64,000 nucleotides of DNA from Shewanella gaetbuli (GCF_023284065.1 NZ_JAKIKP010000004.1:1-64000), one strand, 5' to 3'; numbered from the stretch's first letter, positions 47,020 through 58,207 are shown. Notes: generated by a model not told the origin, from the letters alone. Made by a program: numbers and translations.

Positions 47020-47594
47020 TACTTTTCCTCAAGACGTTCAGTGATGACATTGACCGGTATCGCGTTTAATTTCCAATCCCAGTTTTTTAAGGTTGTTTTT
47101 ACAGGGATCATGTCAATACAATCTACTGGGCAGGGTTCTACGCATAAATCACAGCCGGTACAGTCTTTTTCTATCACTGTGTGCATTAATTTTCCGGCGC
47201 CAAGAATGGCATCAACGGGGCATGCTTGAATGCATTTAGTACAGCCAATACATTCATCTTCACGTATATAAGCGACTTTTTTTACCGCATCAGCAACTTC
47301 GGCATTCAGAGGCTCTGGTTCAACCCCCATTAACTCTGCTAGCTTTTCCATTGTGGCGGTGCCACCCGGAGGACATTTGTTGACCTTATCGCCATTGGCG
47401 ATAGCTTCAGCATACGGTCTACAACCGGGGTAACCACATTGACCGCATTGAGTTTGCGGCAATAATGCTTCAACTTGATCAACAATGGGGTTGCCTTCAA
47501 CCTTAAATTTGTCTGCCGCAAAGCCAAGAATAATGCCAAACACAATGGCTAAAACGGTTAATACTACAATGGCAACAACAATACTCGTCATCAT
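47019..47594 (-). CDS. rsxB: Electron transport complex subunit RsxB/RnfB
   Basis: 191 residues: N-terminal membrane anchor, a 4Fe-4S domain ([17 protein letters not shown] at about 48-64), then two ferredoxin-type motifs [16 protein letters not shown] at about 114 and [16 protein letters not shown] at about 144. Start overlaps the rsxA stop by one base. Confidence 0.96.
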   Translation of the reverse strand: MMTSIVVAIVVLTVLAIVFGIILGFAADKFKVEGNPIVDQVEALLPQTQCGQCGYPGCRPYAEAIANGDKVNKCPPGGTATMEKLAELMGVEPEPLNAEVADAVKKVAYIREDECIGCTKCIQACPVDAILGAGKLMHTVIEKDCTGCDLCVEPCPVDCIDMIPVKTTLKNWDWKLNAIPVNVITERLEEK

Positions 47595-48172
47595 TATCTT
47601 ACTAACCCCGCAAATCCCATAAAGGCTAAAGACATAAGTCCAGCGGTGATCATGGCGATGGCTCCACCTTTGAAAGGGAGTGGCACATCAGCGGCGTTTA
47701 ATCTTTCTCTCATTGCTGAAAATAAAATCAATACTAATGAAAAACCCACCGCTGCACCAAAACCATAAACAGCCGATTGGAGGAAGTTATGGTTTTCGTT
47801 GACGTTAAGCAATGCAACGCCTAAAACCGCACAGTTTGTGGTAATTAATGGCAGGTAAATACCGAGTGCTCTATGGAGTGAGGCACTGGTCTTTTGAACC
47901 AACATTTCAGTAAATTGCACCACAACAGCAATCACTAAAATAAAGCTCATGGTGCGAAGGTATAAAAGGTCAAAGGGTTGCAACAAAAATGTATTTGTCA
48001 AATAACTTAATATTGACGCTAAGGTCAGTACAAATGTGGTGGCCATCGACATGCCCACGGCAGATGCCAATTTACTGGATACCCCCATAAAAGGGCATAA
48101 GCCTAAAAATTTTACCAATACGAAATTGTTGACTAAGACAGTACCGATCAATAAAAGTAAATACTCTGTCAT
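47594..48172 (-). CDS. rsxA: Electron transport complex subunit RsxA/RnfA
   Basis: 192 residues, six membrane helices, with [20 protein letters not shown] at residues 15-34 and the helix-break [13 protein letters not shown]. First gene of rsxABCDGE-nth. The complex uses the ion gradient to drive electrons; in E. coli it keeps SoxR reduced, while the Rnf version moves Na+ or H+. Confidence 0.96.
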   Translation of the reverse strand: MTEYLLLLIGTVLVNNFVLVKFLGLCPFMGVSSKLASAVGMSMATTFVLTLASILSYLTNTFLLQPFDLLYLRTMSFILVIAVVVQFTEMLVQKTSASLHRALGIYLPLITTNCAVLGVALLNVNENHNFLQSAVYGFGAAVGFSLVLILFSAMRERLNAADVPLPFKGGAIAMITAGLMSLAFMGFAGLVR

Positions 48173-48242
48173 TACACTTATTTTGTTGTTTCAAGATCTG
48201 TTTATTATCTAAGGTTTAGCCGCTAGAAACAACGTATAAAAA

Positions 48243-48273
48243 ATAAGGTTAACGATAAATTCGTTAACCTTAT
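48243..48273 (-). terminator. Terminator of the GGDEF/EAL gene
   Basis: A 13-bp stem ATAAGGTTAACGA / TCGTTAACCTTAT with a 5-nt loop; six T residues follow on the minus strand. It lies 43 bp after the stop at 48316 and isolates this gene from the rsx operon. Confidence 0.9.
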
Positions 48274-48315
48274 GCAAAAAATGTTCAGTTTGATTGCCAA
48301 TTTAGCTAGATTGGC

Positions 48316-50217
48316 CTAATCGGACTTAATAACGGGTTCGGGTTTGGCGATATAGTAGCCTTGCAAACCATCCACCAGAAGTTTCTCTAAGGTCAGTTTT
48401 TCATCTTGTTTTTCAACGCCAGTAGCCAGAACTAAAATATCTAATCGTTTGGCTATATCTACAATCATCCTTACAAAAAACTTATTGTTGTTATCTGCTT
48501 CAATATTGTCGCTATAACTGTTATCGAGTTTTATATAATCAGGACGAACTTCCCTAAAAAATTTAAATGAGGTGAACCCTAAGCCAAATCGCTCGACAGC
48601 AACCTTAGCACCCGCTTTGTGGACCTCTGAAACAAAGTTATAGCTTGCGTTCAGATTTACTTGCATACCGGACTCATTAATTTCAAAGATTAAGCGAGAA
48701 GCTTCACGTTTATTGTGGGTTAGCGTCTCTTTAAGCCAGTAAATAAAAATGTCTTGAATGGCTGAACTCGCACTAATATTGACAGCATATAATCCTGTTA
48801 ATCTAGGGTTGTCTTTCAATAGTTTAATCGCGTTTGTAACAATCAGTTTATCAAGATCGATATTTAACCCATATCGCTCAGACATTGCAATGACAGTAGC
48901 GGTAGGTAGGTGTTTTCCTTCATGATTGTAAAACCTAGACAGTAATTCACGGTATAAATCGTGATCAGTATTACAAGGTAAAATGGGTTGATAGTAAAAA
49001 TTAACGCTATTTGATTTCAAAATATTGCTAATTGTTGATTTCCATTGGTCATCACCAAATTTTTCATTACCTTCAAATTTTTCAAGATAATGGTAACGAT
49101 TTGGACCAAAAGTCTGTGCAATACTGACGGCTGAATCAGCCATAGATAATATTGTGACAGGATCATTACCATATTGATAAGGCACGATACCAATATGTGC
49201 AACCGAATCGACTTGACTACTTTGGCTGTAATCATCCAATTGTTGTTTGAGTTTTTCTACAAAACTTTGACTTTGTTTAAGGGTGGTATCTTCCAAAAAT
49301 ACCGCATAATCTCCACTGGAAATTCGATAGTTTTCGGATTTTAGATTTTTACTTGCAGCCGCCCGTCGAATACAGTCAGCCATTTTTGCAAGATAATCGT
49401 CACCTGCAGTGCGCCCGTGCATTTGATTTATGTTGGCTAGTTCTGAAGCCTTGATATGCAGTAACACACCAAAGCTGTTTTTATTTTTTTGAGTCACGCT
49501 ATCGAGGAAAGTTAAAAATCTTGGGCGTGTTGAGAAACCGCTTATCGGGTCCTGATATGCTGCTTTAGTTAATTTCTCATTCTCGAGTTTGATCTGTTCT
49601 AAGCTTTGCTTTAGTCGGGCTCGGCAACTTTCTAAAGCTAATCCTAACGGTTTTAATATGCCATTCAGACGCGATACTTCAACAGCTTGGAAGGTTAAGT
49701 TTGAGATGCTATCGACATACTGAGCGGCATAACGCACTTTTCTTTTATGCAAATTGATTAAAAAAGCAAAAATGATCATCAATAATAAATAGGTAAGAAT
49801 GATGATTTCTGCGATTGCTTGTAATTCTTTTAGGCTAGGGTCAATAATTGACTGAGCTTCAAGGCGGACTTGTAAACGTCCATTAGCAAACTGCTGACTA
49901 TCCTCTAAATTAGTGTTGAACAGTTTATCTTTGAAGCTCTTGTCAACGGGGGCAACGCTACCATGGGTAAAATTATAATTTTTGTCTGTGTTATGTATGT
50001 ACTGAAAAAATTGAAATTTATGATCTTGGCTTAAGGTGTCATATAACGCTTTGCCGTTCTCTGCCCAATCACTGTGTTTTTTGATATTTTGGCTAAGAGA
50101 TTGCCGTACTACTTCACTTTTTAGCTGCACTTCGCTGTTTTCAAGGGAATAAAATCGGTATAGCAATAGCCCGAAAATGATAAACAGTACTAATTGGAAA
50201 GATTTCGATAAGCCCAT
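48316..50217 (-). CDS. Degenerate GGDEF/EAL membrane protein (CsrD-like)
   Basis: 633 residues from the Met at 50217; an upstream ATG at 50319 is possible but has no ribosome site. Two membrane helices (about 7-25 and 148-168) flank a periplasmic region; a coiled-coil and then a GGDEF domain follow at about 225-380, with RISSGDYAVFLE in place of GGDEF, so no cyclase activity is expected. An EAL-type domain at about 400-630 has ELL for EAL (YRELLSRF) and lacks several catalytic acidic residues. This double degeneracy is typical of CsrD/MshH, which directs turnover of CsrB-type RNAs. CsrD identity is likely but not certain. Confidence 0.78.
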   Translation of the reverse strand: MGLSKSFQLVLFIIFGLLLYRFYSLENSEVQLKSEVVRQSLSQNIKKHSDWAENGKALYDTLSQDHKFQFFQYIHNTDKNYNFTHGSVAPVDKSFKDKLFNTNLEDSQQFANGRLQVRLEAQSIIDPSLKELQAIAEIIILTYLLLMIIFAFLINLHKRKVRYAAQYVDSISNLTFQAVEVSRLNGILKPLGLALESCRARLKQSLEQIKLENEKLTKAAYQDPISGFSTRPRFLTFLDSVTQKNKNSFGVLLHIKASELANINQMHGRTAGDDYLAKMADCIRRAAASKNLKSENYRISSGDYAVFLEDTTLKQSQSFVEKLKQQLDDYSQSSQVDSVAHIGIVPYQYGNDPVTILSMADSAVSIAQTFGPNRYHYLEKFEGNEKFGDDQWKSTISNILKSNSVNFYYQPILPCNTDHDLYRELLSRFYNHEGKHLPTATVIAMSERYGLNIDLDKLIVTNAIKLLKDNPRLTGLYAVNISASSAIQDIFIYWLKETLTHNKREASRLIFEINESGMQVNLNASYNFVSEVHKAGAKVAVERFGLGFTSFKFFREVRPDYIKLDNSYSDNIEADNNNKFFVRMIVDIAKRLDILVLATGVEKQDEKLTLEKLLVDGLQGYYIAKPEPVIKSD

Positions 50218-50451
50218 AATATGTCCATTAATAAGGGTGGAGAACGCACTAACCAAAGCAATCAAACTAAAGTGATTTTGTTGTCTTTGAATCCCTGTGC
50301 AAATACTTATTGCTAACATTGTCTATTAATACAATGATATCAGATCAATTCACAGGAGATCACTAGTTCTTTAGGCTATATTTTAGCAGTAAAAGTTTAA
50401 TTTGCTTAAGATAAAGAGGAATATTAAGAAAAAATCAAAAGAAGAAGAGAT

Positions 50452-50527
50452 TGGCTCCCCAGACTGGACTCGAACCAGTGACATACGGATTAACAGTCCG
50501 CCGTTCTACCAACTGAACTACAGGGGA
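50452..50527 (-). tRNA. tRNA-Asn (GTT), copy 1
   Basis: 76 nt, including an encoded CCA end. Anticodon loop CTGTTAA gives GTT. The cloverleaf has acceptor TCCCCTG / CTGGGGA, T loop TTCGAGT and a standard D arm. Identical to the other four copies; most distal from the promoter. Confidence 0.98.
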
Positions 50528-50555
50528 ATATTTGAATCTATTAAATGATTTTTGA

Positions 50556-50631
50556 TGGCTCCCCAGACTGGACTCGAACCAGTGACATACGGATTAACAG
50601 TCCGCCGTTCTACCAACTGAACTACAGGGGA
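50556..50631 (-). tRNA. tRNA-Asn (GTT), copy 2
   Basis: Identical 76-nt sequence with encoded CCA. Spacer to copy 1 is 28 bp, AT-rich. Confidence 0.98.
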
Positions 50632-50658
50632 ATATATCAAATTATTTAAGTGATTAAG

Positions 50659-50734
50659 TGGCTCCCCAGACTGGACTCGAACCAGTGACATACGGATTAA
50701 CAGTCCGCCGTTCTACCAACTGAACTACAGGGGA
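50659..50734 (-). tRNA. tRNA-Asn (GTT), copy 3
   Basis: Identical 76-nt sequence with encoded CCA. Spacer to copy 2 is 27 bp. Confidence 0.98.
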
Positions 50735-50757
50735 ATACTTAAACGCTTTTTATTATA

Positions 50758-50833
50758 TGGCTCCCCAGACTGGACTCGAACCAGTGACATACGGATTAAC
50801 AGTCCGCCGTTCTACCAACTGAACTACAGGGGA
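50758..50833 (-). tRNA. tRNA-Asn (GTT), copy 4
   Basis: Identical 76-nt sequence with encoded CCA. Spacer to copy 3 is 23 bp. Confidence 0.98.
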
Positions 50834-50866
50834 ATATATAATATTGTTTTCTACAAACCTTGCTAT

Positions 50867-50942
50867 TGGCTCCCCAGACTGGACTCGAACCAGTGACATA
50901 CGGATTAACAGTCCGCCGTTCTACCAACTGAACTACAGGGGA
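50867..50942 (-). tRNA. tRNA-Asn (GTT), copy 5
   Basis: Identical 76-nt sequence with encoded CCA. First in the transcript, 36 bp from the -10 element. Spacer to copy 4 is 33 bp. Confidence 0.98.
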
Positions 50943-50978
50943 ATCGTTTTTAGCAATGTATTGCTGAGAACGGAGCGC

Positions 50979-51007
50979 ATAGTAAAACGCTATGTGGCGC
51001 TAGTCAA
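50979..51007 (-). promoter_or_regulatory. Strong promoter of the tRNA-Asn array
   Basis: On the minus strand TTGACT (51002-51007) and TACTAT (50979-50984) are 17 bp apart. The -10 is followed by GC-rich GCGCTCC, the discriminator type found at stable-RNA promoters under stringent control. A run of eight T, UP-element-like, lies upstream of the -35. Confidence 0.8.
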
Positions 51008-51029
51008 CTCGAGTTATAAAAAAAATTGA

Positions 51030-52116
51030 AAATTACTGCTTAACTGCTCATGTAATGTGCATCGTGGATGACTTTTCATCATTAGCGATAAAAAATAGTC
51101 ATTTTTCTAATGGATTGTATTTGAAAGCAAAGCACTTTGAATAGGCAATTTAGATAAGCGCTCTTAATAAGCACGAATATCGCTAATCCATAAATAGTCA
51201 TTATAAAATACTACTGACACACCGTACTGATAATAAGCGGACAATTTATAGTGTAAGAAAATTGCTGACGACAAATACTATTCAAAGGTTAGCGACTTAA
51301 TATCATTTCAGCACCAGATATGCTGATGTAAACCCATAGTCAATGACTGGAGTACAAGGTTAAAGGGCTTTTTTTTTGACAATTACAATTTTTGGCTATG
51401 TTTAATTTTTGAGCGTTATACAGTATGAGGCAGCTGTATTCATATCTGATGGTGTAAATTGGCAATGGCTATACGCTTATATGTTCAATATGGCGGATAA
51501 TCTGCGAATTAATATCAAACAAGCGTAAAGCACAATAACTCGCTTTAAGCGGTGTTCTTTTCAGTATTGTCTGACTTAATTGTTCTATAAACTTACAAAT
51601 GTAATAAACTTTCATTTTGATTAAATGACAGTTTAGTGAACGGGGGGTTACGTCAACCCCGCATGGCTGCTAGCATTTTTTGACTTATCCACTAAATCTG
51701 TGGATAAGCTTGTGGGTTAATCCATTTTATTGCTTGCAAACCCTGATGAATCCTCAGTTCCACTTAAAATGGTAGAAATATTTAGCAATAACTTAAGTTG
51801 TTGAAATAGAAAGATTTTAGAATTGCAAGAGCTATTTTTGACCGAGGTTTGTTCAGGTTGCAAAAATGTAATGAGTTTCATAAAGGGATTGTGTATTAAA
51901 TTAGCTTTTGAACGCTGATATAGTGCGATTTGTGGTCATTATGTTGCCGTCCATTTTGCGAATATTGTATGTTTGATTGTTTCATTTTTTGTTCATCATA
52001 AAGTCATAAATGTATGCATGGCGATATTTGGACAGGATTGAAATATGTTTTATCTAGGGTTTATAAAGAATTTTTATTATGATCATGACAACTAACCCAA
52101 TGTTTAGAGAGTATGT
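51030..52116. other. 1.1-kb intergenic region between the tRNA array and uvrB
   Basis: No credible gene on either strand; the sequence is AT-rich with stops in all frames. The only supported element is the DnaA-box pair at 51684-51708. I found no LexA site (CTGT-N8-ACAG) before uvrB. A run of nine or more T near 51370-51378 has no preceding hairpin. Confidence 0.6.
51684..51708. promoter_or_regulatory. Inverted pair of DnaA boxes
   Basis: TTATCCACT (51685-51693, one mismatch) and TGTGGATAA (51699-51707, perfect consensus on the minus strand) face each other in a 9-bp perfect inverted repeat CTTATCCAC / GTGGATAAG with a 7-nt spacer. It lies about 410 bp upstream of uvrB. Confidence 0.6.
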
Positions 52117-54138
52117 GTGAAAGAATCTATTTTTAACTTAAATTCACCTTTCCCTCCCGCGGGCGATCAGCCTACTGCAATTAATCAACTTGTTGAAGGT
52201 CTAAATAGTGGGGTTGCAAGTCAAACTCTACTAGGAGTTACTGGCTCAGGTAAAACATATACTATCGCTAATGTCATTCAGACGATGGGACGGCCTACGA
52301 TTATAATGGCGCCGAATAAAACGTTAGCAGCACAACTTTATGGAGAAATGAAAGAGTTTTTCCCTAATAATGCGGTTGAATATTTTGTTTCCTATTATGA
52401 CTACTATCAACCTGAAGCTTATGTGCCAGCATCGAATACGTTTATCGAGAAAGATGCTTCTGTTAATGCGCATATCGAACAGATGCGTTTATCGGCCACT
52501 AAAGCCTTGCTTGAAAGAAAAGATGTGGTTCTGATTGCTTCTGTGTCAGCGATATATGGTCTTGGTGATCCAGATTCATATATGAAGATGTTATTACATC
52601 TTCGTCAAGGTGATTTTATGGGGCAACGAGACATATTGATTCGATTAAGTGAATTACAATATTCCCGTAACGACATCGATTTACAGCGAGGTACCTATCG
52701 CGTAAGAGGAGAAGTGATTGATATTTTTCCTGCAGATTCTGAACGAGATGCGATTAGAGTCGAATTGTTTGACGATGAAATTGAGCGGCTAAGTGAGTTT
52801 GACCCATTAACAGGGCAGATTATCAAACGAATTGCTCGTACAACAATTTACCCTAAATCACACTATGTCACCCCGAAAAATAAAATTTTGGATGCAACAG
52901 AATTCATCAAAGAGGAATTACGTGAGAGGCGTAAGTATCTTCTTGATAATAATAAGCTAATAGAAGCACAACGCATAACTGAACGAGTTCAATACGATGT
53001 AGAAATGATGGTTGAGCTTGGATATTGCTCTGGCATTGAAAATTATTCACGCTATTTATCAGGTCGTGCTCCCGGTGAAGGCCCGCCAACTTTATTAGAT
53101 TATTTGCCAGCTGATGGCTTACTTATCATCGATGAGTCCCATGTTACCGTACCGCAAATTGGTGCCATGTATAAAGGTGATAGAAGCCGTAAAACCACCT
53201 TGGTTGAATATGGTTTCAGGCTGCCTTCAGCATTAGATAATAGGCCATTAAAGTTTGAAGAATTTGAAAACCTAATGCCACAGACCATTTTTGTGTCTGC
53301 AACACCAAGTCAGTACGAACTTGATAAAAGTGAAGGCGAGGTGGCAGAACAAGTAGTTAGACCAACTGGCTTACTTGACCCTGAAATTGAAGTGCGCCCA
53401 GTTGCGATACAGGTTGACGACTTAATCTCAGAGGTTCATAAGCGTATTGAGGTTAACGAACGTGTACTAGTCACCACCCTAACTAAGCGAATGAGTGAAG
53501 ATTTAACGGACTACCTTGATGAACATGGCATAAGAGTCAGATACTTACACTCTGATATTGATACCGTTGAACGAATGGAAATTATTAGAGATTTACGCTT
53601 AGGCCACTTTGACGTTTTAGTTGGCATTAATTTGCTTCGAGAAGGCTTAGACATGCCAGAAGTCTCGCTAGTGTGTATTTTAGATGCAGATAAAGAAGGC
53701 TTTTTACGCTCGGAGCGTTCATTAATTCAGACGATTGGCCGAGCAGCTCGTAACGTAAATGGTAAAGTGATTTTATATGCAGATAGAATCACTAACTCAA
53801 TGGCAAAGGCTATGGGAGAAACGGAACGACGCCGTGAAAAACAGCGTGCTCATAATGAAAAGCACCATATAGTGCCAAAAGGTGTGGTGAAAAGTATTAC
53901 CGATGTGATGGACGTTGGCGACAGCAAGCAAGGTAACAAAGCGGCTAAGACAAAAGGTCATGCTACTAAAGTTGCTGAGCCATCTAGCCAATATGTTTCT
54001 GTGGCCGAGTTAAGTCATCAAATTGACCAACTTGAGAAACAAATGCATGAACATGCCAAAAACTTAGAGTTTGAACAAGCCGCGGCATTACGGGATGAAG
54101 TGAAACAGCTTAGAGAACAGCTAATTACCCACTCATAA
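52117..54138 (+). CDS. uvrB: Excinuclease ABC subunit B
   Basis: 673 residues, normal length. Walker [15 protein letters not shown] at about 40-53, the beta-hairpin [12 protein letters not shown] at about 92-103, [11 protein letters not shown] at about 338-348, helicase motif VI region QTIGRAARN, and the C-terminal UVR domain (about 630-670, [16 protein letters not shown]). It verifies DNA damage in nucleotide excision repair. Start is GTG at 52117 with AGAGAG upstream. Confidence 0.97.
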   Translation: MKESIFNLNSPFPPAGDQPTAINQLVEGLNSGVASQTLLGVTGSGKTYTIANVIQTMGRPTIIMAPNKTLAAQLYGEMKEFFPNNAVEYFVSYYDYYQPEAYVPASNTFIEKDASVNAHIEQMRLSATKALLERKDVVLIASVSAIYGLGDPDSYMKMLLHLRQGDFMGQRDILIRLSELQYSRNDIDLQRGTYRVRGEVIDIFPADSERDAIRVELFDDEIERLSEFDPLTGQIIKRIARTTIYPKSHYVTPKNKILDATEFIKEELRERRKYLLDNNKLIEAQRITERVQYDVEMMVELGYCSGIENYSRYLSGRAPGEGPPTLLDYLPADGLLIIDESHVTVPQIGAMYKGDRSRKTTLVEYGFRLPSALDNRPLKFEEFENLMPQTIFVSATPSQYELDKSEGEVAEQVVRPTGLLDPEIEVRPVAIQVDDLISEVHKRIEVNERVLVTTLTKRMSEDLTDYLDEHGIRVRYLHSDIDTVERMEIIRDLRLGHFDVLVGINLLREGLDMPEVSLVCILDADKEGFLRSERSLIQTIGRAARNVNGKVILYADRITNSMAKAMGETERRREKQRAHNEKHHIVPKGVVKSITDVMDVGDSKQGNKAAKTKGHATKVAEPSSQYVSVAELSHQIDQLEKQMHEHAKNLEFEQAAALRDEVKQLREQLITHS

Positions 54139-54174
54139 GTTAACTGTGTTGCAGTAATCGTTAGGTTTGAGCAT

Positions 54175-54201
54175 AAAAAACGCGCTAAATGCGCGTTTTT
54201 T
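54175..54201. terminator. Bidirectional terminator
   Basis: Stem AAAAAACGCGC / GCGCGTTTTTT with a 5-nt loop between the uvrB and asnS stops. Confidence 0.95.
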
Positions 54202-54220
54202 GATAGGCATAACGTTATGC

Positions 54221-55621
54221 TTAGAAGTTAGCTGAACGTGGCGCTCTTGGGAAAGGAATCACGTCACGAATGTTATTCACACCAGTCACATACGACACAA
54301 GGCGTTCAAAACCTAAACCAAAGCCTGCATGAGGCACAGTACCGTAGCGACGTAAGTCACGATACCACCAGTAATCTTCTTGGCTTAATTCCATTTCAGC
54401 TAAACGCATATCAAGCACGTCTAAACGTTCTTCACGTTGAGCACCACCAATAATTTCACCAATACCTGGGGCAAGTACATCCATTGCTGCGACCGTTTTA
54501 CCATCGTCATTTAAGCGCATATAAAACGCTTTAATGTCTTTAGGGTAGTTCTTAACAACAACAGGCGCCTTGAAGTGTTCTTCTGCAAGGTAACGCTCGT
54601 GTTCAGACTGTAAATCCACACCCCATTCAACAGGGTATTCGAATGTCTTACCGCATTGCTTTAGAATTTCAACCGCGTCGGTATAATCAACTTGTGCAAA
54701 ATCACTGCTAACAAATGACTCTAAACGCTCAATAACGGTTTTATCAACACGTTGATTGAAGAATTGTAGGTCATCCATACGCTCTTCTAACACTGCTTTA
54801 AATGCGTATTTTAGCATTTTCTCAGCAAGTTCAGCGGCGTCATCAAGTGTGGCGAATGCCACTTCTGGCTCTACCATCCAAAACTCAGCTAAGTGACGCG
54901 TAGTGTTAGAGTTCTCAGCGCGGAAAGTCGGCCCAAAGGTGTACACTTTAGATAATGCACAGGCATATGTTTCAGCATTTAGCTGACCCGATACGGTTAA
55001 GAATGACTCTTTGCCAAAGAAGTCTTTATCGTAATCCACTTTACCAGCGTCTGTTAACGGTAAGTTTTCCATGTCTAAAGTCGAAACACGGAACATTTCA
55101 CCTGCACCTTCACAGTCAGACGCGGTGATCAACGGTGTTGATACCCAAATAAAGCCTTCTTCATGATAAAAACGGTGAATAGCTTGAGATAAACAGTTAC
55201 GTACACGTGCAACGGCACCGATAATGTTGGTACGAGGGCGTAGGTGCGCTAATTCACGAAGATGTTCAATAGAATGGCGTTTTGCAGCCATTGGGTATGT
55301 GTCAGGATCATCAACAAAACCAGTTACATTGATGTCAGTGACTTGCAGTTCAAAAGCTTGTCCGGCACCCGGAGATTCAACAACATCACCGGTCATTTCA
55401 ACTGAGCAACCTGCAGTCAGTTTTAACACGTCTTGTTCATAATTGGTTAAATTATTAGGAACGACACCTTGTATAGGGTCAAAACAAGAACCATCATAAA
55501 CTGCTAAGAACGAGATACCAGCCTTAGAATCACGACGAGTTCGAACCCATCCTTGTACGGTTACCGATGAACCAACAGGGTGTTCACCTTTAAAAACTGA
55601 AGCGACAGATGCAATACTCAT
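54221..55621 (-). CDS. asnS: Asparaginyl-tRNA synthetase
   Basis: 466 residues from the Met at 55621, the E. coli length. An N-terminal OB fold ([20 protein letters not shown]) is followed by the class II core: motif 2 region [20 protein letters not shown] and motif 3 [15 protein letters not shown]. The frame extends to a TTG at 55645, but homology begins at [10 protein letters not shown]. It charges the tRNA-Asn whose five genes lie 3.3 kb away. Confidence 0.97.
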   Translation of the reverse strand: MSIASVASVFKGEHPVGSSVTVQGWVRTRRDSKAGISFLAVYDGSCFDPIQGVVPNNLTNYEQDVLKLTAGCSVEMTGDVVESPGAGQAFELQVTDINVTGFVDDPDTYPMAAKRHSIEHLRELAHLRPRTNIIGAVARVRNCLSQAIHRFYHEEGFIWVSTPLITASDCEGAGEMFRVSTLDMENLPLTDAGKVDYDKDFFGKESFLTVSGQLNAETYACALSKVYTFGPTFRAENSNTTRHLAEFWMVEPEVAFATLDDAAELAEKMLKYAFKAVLEERMDDLQFFNQRVDKTVIERLESFVSSDFAQVDYTDAVEILKQCGKTFEYPVEWGVDLQSEHERYLAEEHFKAPVVVKNYPKDIKAFYMRLNDDGKTVAAMDVLAPGIGEIIGGAQREERLDVLDMRLAEMELSQEDYWWYRDLRRYGTVPHAGFGLGFERLVSYVTGVNNIRDVIPFPRAPRSANF

Positions 55622-55808
55622 TGTTGCTTTATTCTCCAACATCAAAATAATAAGTAATTTTTGTTTATCTTACCTTTATGGTGGCTTTTCTCAAGCTGAA
55701 AACGATACTCTAAAGTGATTAATGTGTTTGTTTGCCATTTTCGGACTATTTTTAATCAATATAGGACTAAATTATGTCAAACAGTGACAGCTTAATAAAG
55801 GAGTACAC

Positions 55809-56150
55809 ATGAAGATGAATAAACTAAGTGTGTTACAAGTCATTTTGACCGTTTTGTCATTAGTGAGCTGGAGCTTAGCTATTTATGCATTACTCATTTT
55901 TGGTGAAGCTAGACCAGATCGTGCAGTGGGGTATTTTTTATCTAAGGGCGTAGCGGTAAGATTTAATTGGGACCCTGAATTAACGGTTCAACTGGAACAC
56001 ATTATTTGGTGGTGTGCTGGCATTAGCTTTGCTAATTTGCTGGTTAACTTTTATGCTAAAACCACATCGAAAGTTGGCTTTTGGTTTAATATACCGTTGT
56101 TGTTGTTAGTGTCAATTTCAGCAGGGTTATATATTCGCTATGTCATTTAA
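55809..56150 (+). CDS. Small inner-membrane protein of unknown function
   Basis: 113 residues with three transmembrane helices (about 8-32, 68-84 and 90-111) and a loop containing KGVAVRFNWDPELTVQLEHI. GGAG lies six bases before the ATG, so it is probably expressed. The gene overlaps the convergent Nudix gene by 4 bases. I do not recognise a named family. Confidence 0.8.
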   Translation: MKMNKLSVLQVILTVLSLVSWSLAIYALLIFGEARPDRAVGYFLSKGVAVRFNWDPELTVQLEHIIWWCAGISFANLLVNFYAKTTSKVGFWFNIPLLLLVSISAGLYIRYVI

Positions 56151-56722
56151 TGCTCAATATGGCGACAAAGTAAGTCAATAATTGCTGCGGTCACCCCCCA
56201 AATAAACTTGTCTTGGTAAGGCATAAAGTGAACTTGATAACGGAGTCCTTTTCGCCAATGTTCGCCTATATGACGATTACTGGTTTGTTTAAAAAACTGC
56301 AATGGTACTCTAAAACAGCTATCGACTTCGCCAGGGTCGATGACGAAATCAAACTTGGATTTTACCAATCCCACTATTGGAGTGACTTTAAAACCGGTAA
56401 AGGTTTTGTGAGCAGGAAAGGCCCCTAAAACGGAAACATTTTCTGATAACAAGCCGATCTCCTCTTCAGCTTCTCTTAATGCAGTATGAGTAATACTAAC
56501 ATCTGAGGGTTCAACTTTACCGCCTGGAAAGCTGATTTGCCCCGGATGATGCCGAAGGTGAGTCGCTCTGCGAGTCAAAATAATATGTAATTGACCGTCA
56601 ATATATTCTAATGGAATAAGCACCGCGGCTTCTTTACCAGGGTAATGGGCAGGCGCAGATGTAATATTGCGTACACTGATAGGTTGCAATTGAAATCGGA
56701 TTAAAAACTCATTTAAATGCAT
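56147..56722 (-). CDS. Nudix hydrolase, CoA pyrophosphatase type (NudL-like)
   Basis: 191 residues. The Nudix box is GGKVEPSDVSITHTALREAE with EEIGL (residues about 66-90), with the CoA-specific LTRRATHLRHHPGQISFPGG upstream, a UPF0035-type signature. It probably hydrolyses coenzyme A to 4'-phosphopantetheine and 3',5'-ADP. The gene is 82 bp from the dGTPase-like gene, and the two may be co-transcribed. Confidence 0.9.
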   Translation of the reverse strand: MHLNEFLIRFQLQPISVRNITSAPAHYPGKEAAVLIPLEYIDGQLHIILTRRATHLRHHPGQISFPGGKVEPSDVSITHTALREAEEEIGLLSENVSVLGAFPAHKTFTGFKVTPIVGLVKSKFDFVIDPGEVDSCFRVPLQFFKQTSNRHIGEHWRKGLRYQVHFMPYQDKFIWGVTAAIIDLLCRHIEH

Positions 56723-56803
56723 TTATTATGATACCTATTGATGTTCTGGTTAGTCATTTACAGGTAAAAACTCGATAACAAGTCTTATTAATTGCCTAAG
56801 TGA

Positions 56804-58207
56804 CTATTCGCGACTTAATTCAAGTATGCCTGCTGTTTTTGCACCAAATAATTGTTGGTGTAAGCGAGCGGCAAATTCATCTGTCATTCCCGAAATATAA
56901 TCAGCTAATACCCGCATAGGGTTGGTATCATTTTCTGCGGCATCAAGCCAACGTTCACAGGTATTTAGCGGTAATAGCCGCTCAGGATCTGATTCAAATG
57001 CTTCAAACAATTCCATGACAATTTGCTGGCCTTTATATTCCAGCATTTGAATTTCAGGTTTCCTGATAACGAATTTATAAACGAACTGTTTTAAGACAGA
57101 TAACGCCATTGCGTAATCGGTTTCTAAGTGAGCATTGTATTTTAAAAGGTGCTCAGTAAAATGCGGGTTATCATTGATATTAATGGCGGTCACAAATGCG
57201 TTGACCAGCGTACCAATGGCATCTTTACGTAAATGGTGCTGATGCGAAAAAAGCTTATCACCGATGTGCTCAAATTCGTTTTTTAACCACTTATCTTCAA
57301 TATCGCCTAGGTTTCCTACCACATATTGCTGCCATTGAGCCGCATTAACGATACCCATTACGATGGCATCTTCTAAGTCATGAACCGCATAAGCTATATC
57401 ATCAGCCAGCTCCATAATGGAACAATCTAAAGACTTATACTTTGTTTTAAGATGCGGATATTGGGTATGGGTTAAGCTTTGTTCACTGGTTTGGAATAAC
57501 CTTTTATCATCAGCAGTTAAGCAGTCAAGCACCCAAGTTAATTTGTCATTATCATCGTTAAAAACTCCTTTGACAGGAGGCCATTGAGAGGGCTTTAATT
57601 GTCGATGGTTTTTAACACTGGTTTGATGGGTATCAATGACAAGTTCACCATAGGTTGCCGGATATTTTAAAATTCCCAGTAAGGTACGCCGACTTAGGTT
57701 CATTCCGTCATTGGGAGTGTAGGGCTCTAAGCGGGTTAAAATTCTGAATGTTTGGCCATTGCCTTCAAAGCCGCCATGGTTGCGCATCATATAATGTAAT
57801 GCGACTTCACCGCCATGACCAAAAGGCGGATGACCGATATCATGAGCTAAGCACAATGATTCAATTAAACTCATAGAGTTAAGTAAATATTTAAGGTTTG
57901 GATATTTGCGCCGCAATTGTGCGGCAATACCGGTACCTATTTGTGATACTTCTAATGAATGTGTGAGTCTAGTGCGATAAAAATCATTCATGCCGATGCC
58001 TAACACTTGGGTTTTAGCTTGTAGACGCCTGAATGCAGCAGAGTGAAGAATTCGTGCTCTATCTCTTTGAAAGGGGCTTCTTAAATCATTCCGACGATGT
58101 TTATCTTCACCTAATAGACGTTGATGCCAGATATTTTGATGATGACTTGTGGCTAACGATGAGTTGGCTTGAGAAATATCTGTACCAGATAAGGTGTTTT
58201 TTGGCAT
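56804..58207 (-). CDS. dGTP triphosphohydrolase-like HD protein (Dgt family)
   Basis: 467 residues. The HD motif is [16 protein letters not shown] at about 115-130, with the further metal ligand in [18 protein letters not shown] at about 258-275. The N-terminal [12 protein letters not shown] and [13 protein letters not shown] match dNTPases. It hydrolyses dNTPs to deoxynucleosides and triphosphate. Close to Dgt but annotated as dGTPase-like because nucleotide choice cannot be seen. Confidence 0.92.
   Translation of the reverse strand: MPKNTLSGTDISQANSSLATSHHQNIWHQRLLGEDKHRRNDLRSPFQRDRARILHSAAFRRLQAKTQVLGIGMNDFYRTRLTHSLEVSQIGTGIAAQLRRKYPNLKYLLNSMSLIESLCLAHDIGHPPFGHGGEVALHYMMRNHGGFEGNGQTFRILTRLEPYTPNDGMNLSRRTLLGILKYPATYGELVIDTHQTSVKNHRQLKPSQWPPVKGVFNDDNDKLTWVLDCLTADDKRLFQTSEQSLTHTQYPHLKTKYKSLDCSIMELADDIAYAVHDLEDAIVMGIVNAAQWQQYVVGNLGDIEDKWLKNEFEHIGDKLFSHQHHLRKDAIGTLVNAFVTAININDNPHFTEHLLKYNAHLETDYAMALSVLKQFVYKFVIRKPEIQMLEYKGQQIVMELFEAFESDPERLLPLNTCERWLDAAENDTNPMRVLADYISGMTDEFAARLHQQLFGAKTAGILELSRE

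Noticed and set aside
50452..50942. CRISPR-like array (regular 100-bp repeats)
   Set aside because: The repeat unit is a complete tRNA-Asn with spacers that are AT-rich and of unequal length; no cas genes nearby.
51360..51380. Long T run before uvrB as a terminator
   Set aside because: No stem precedes it on the plus strand.
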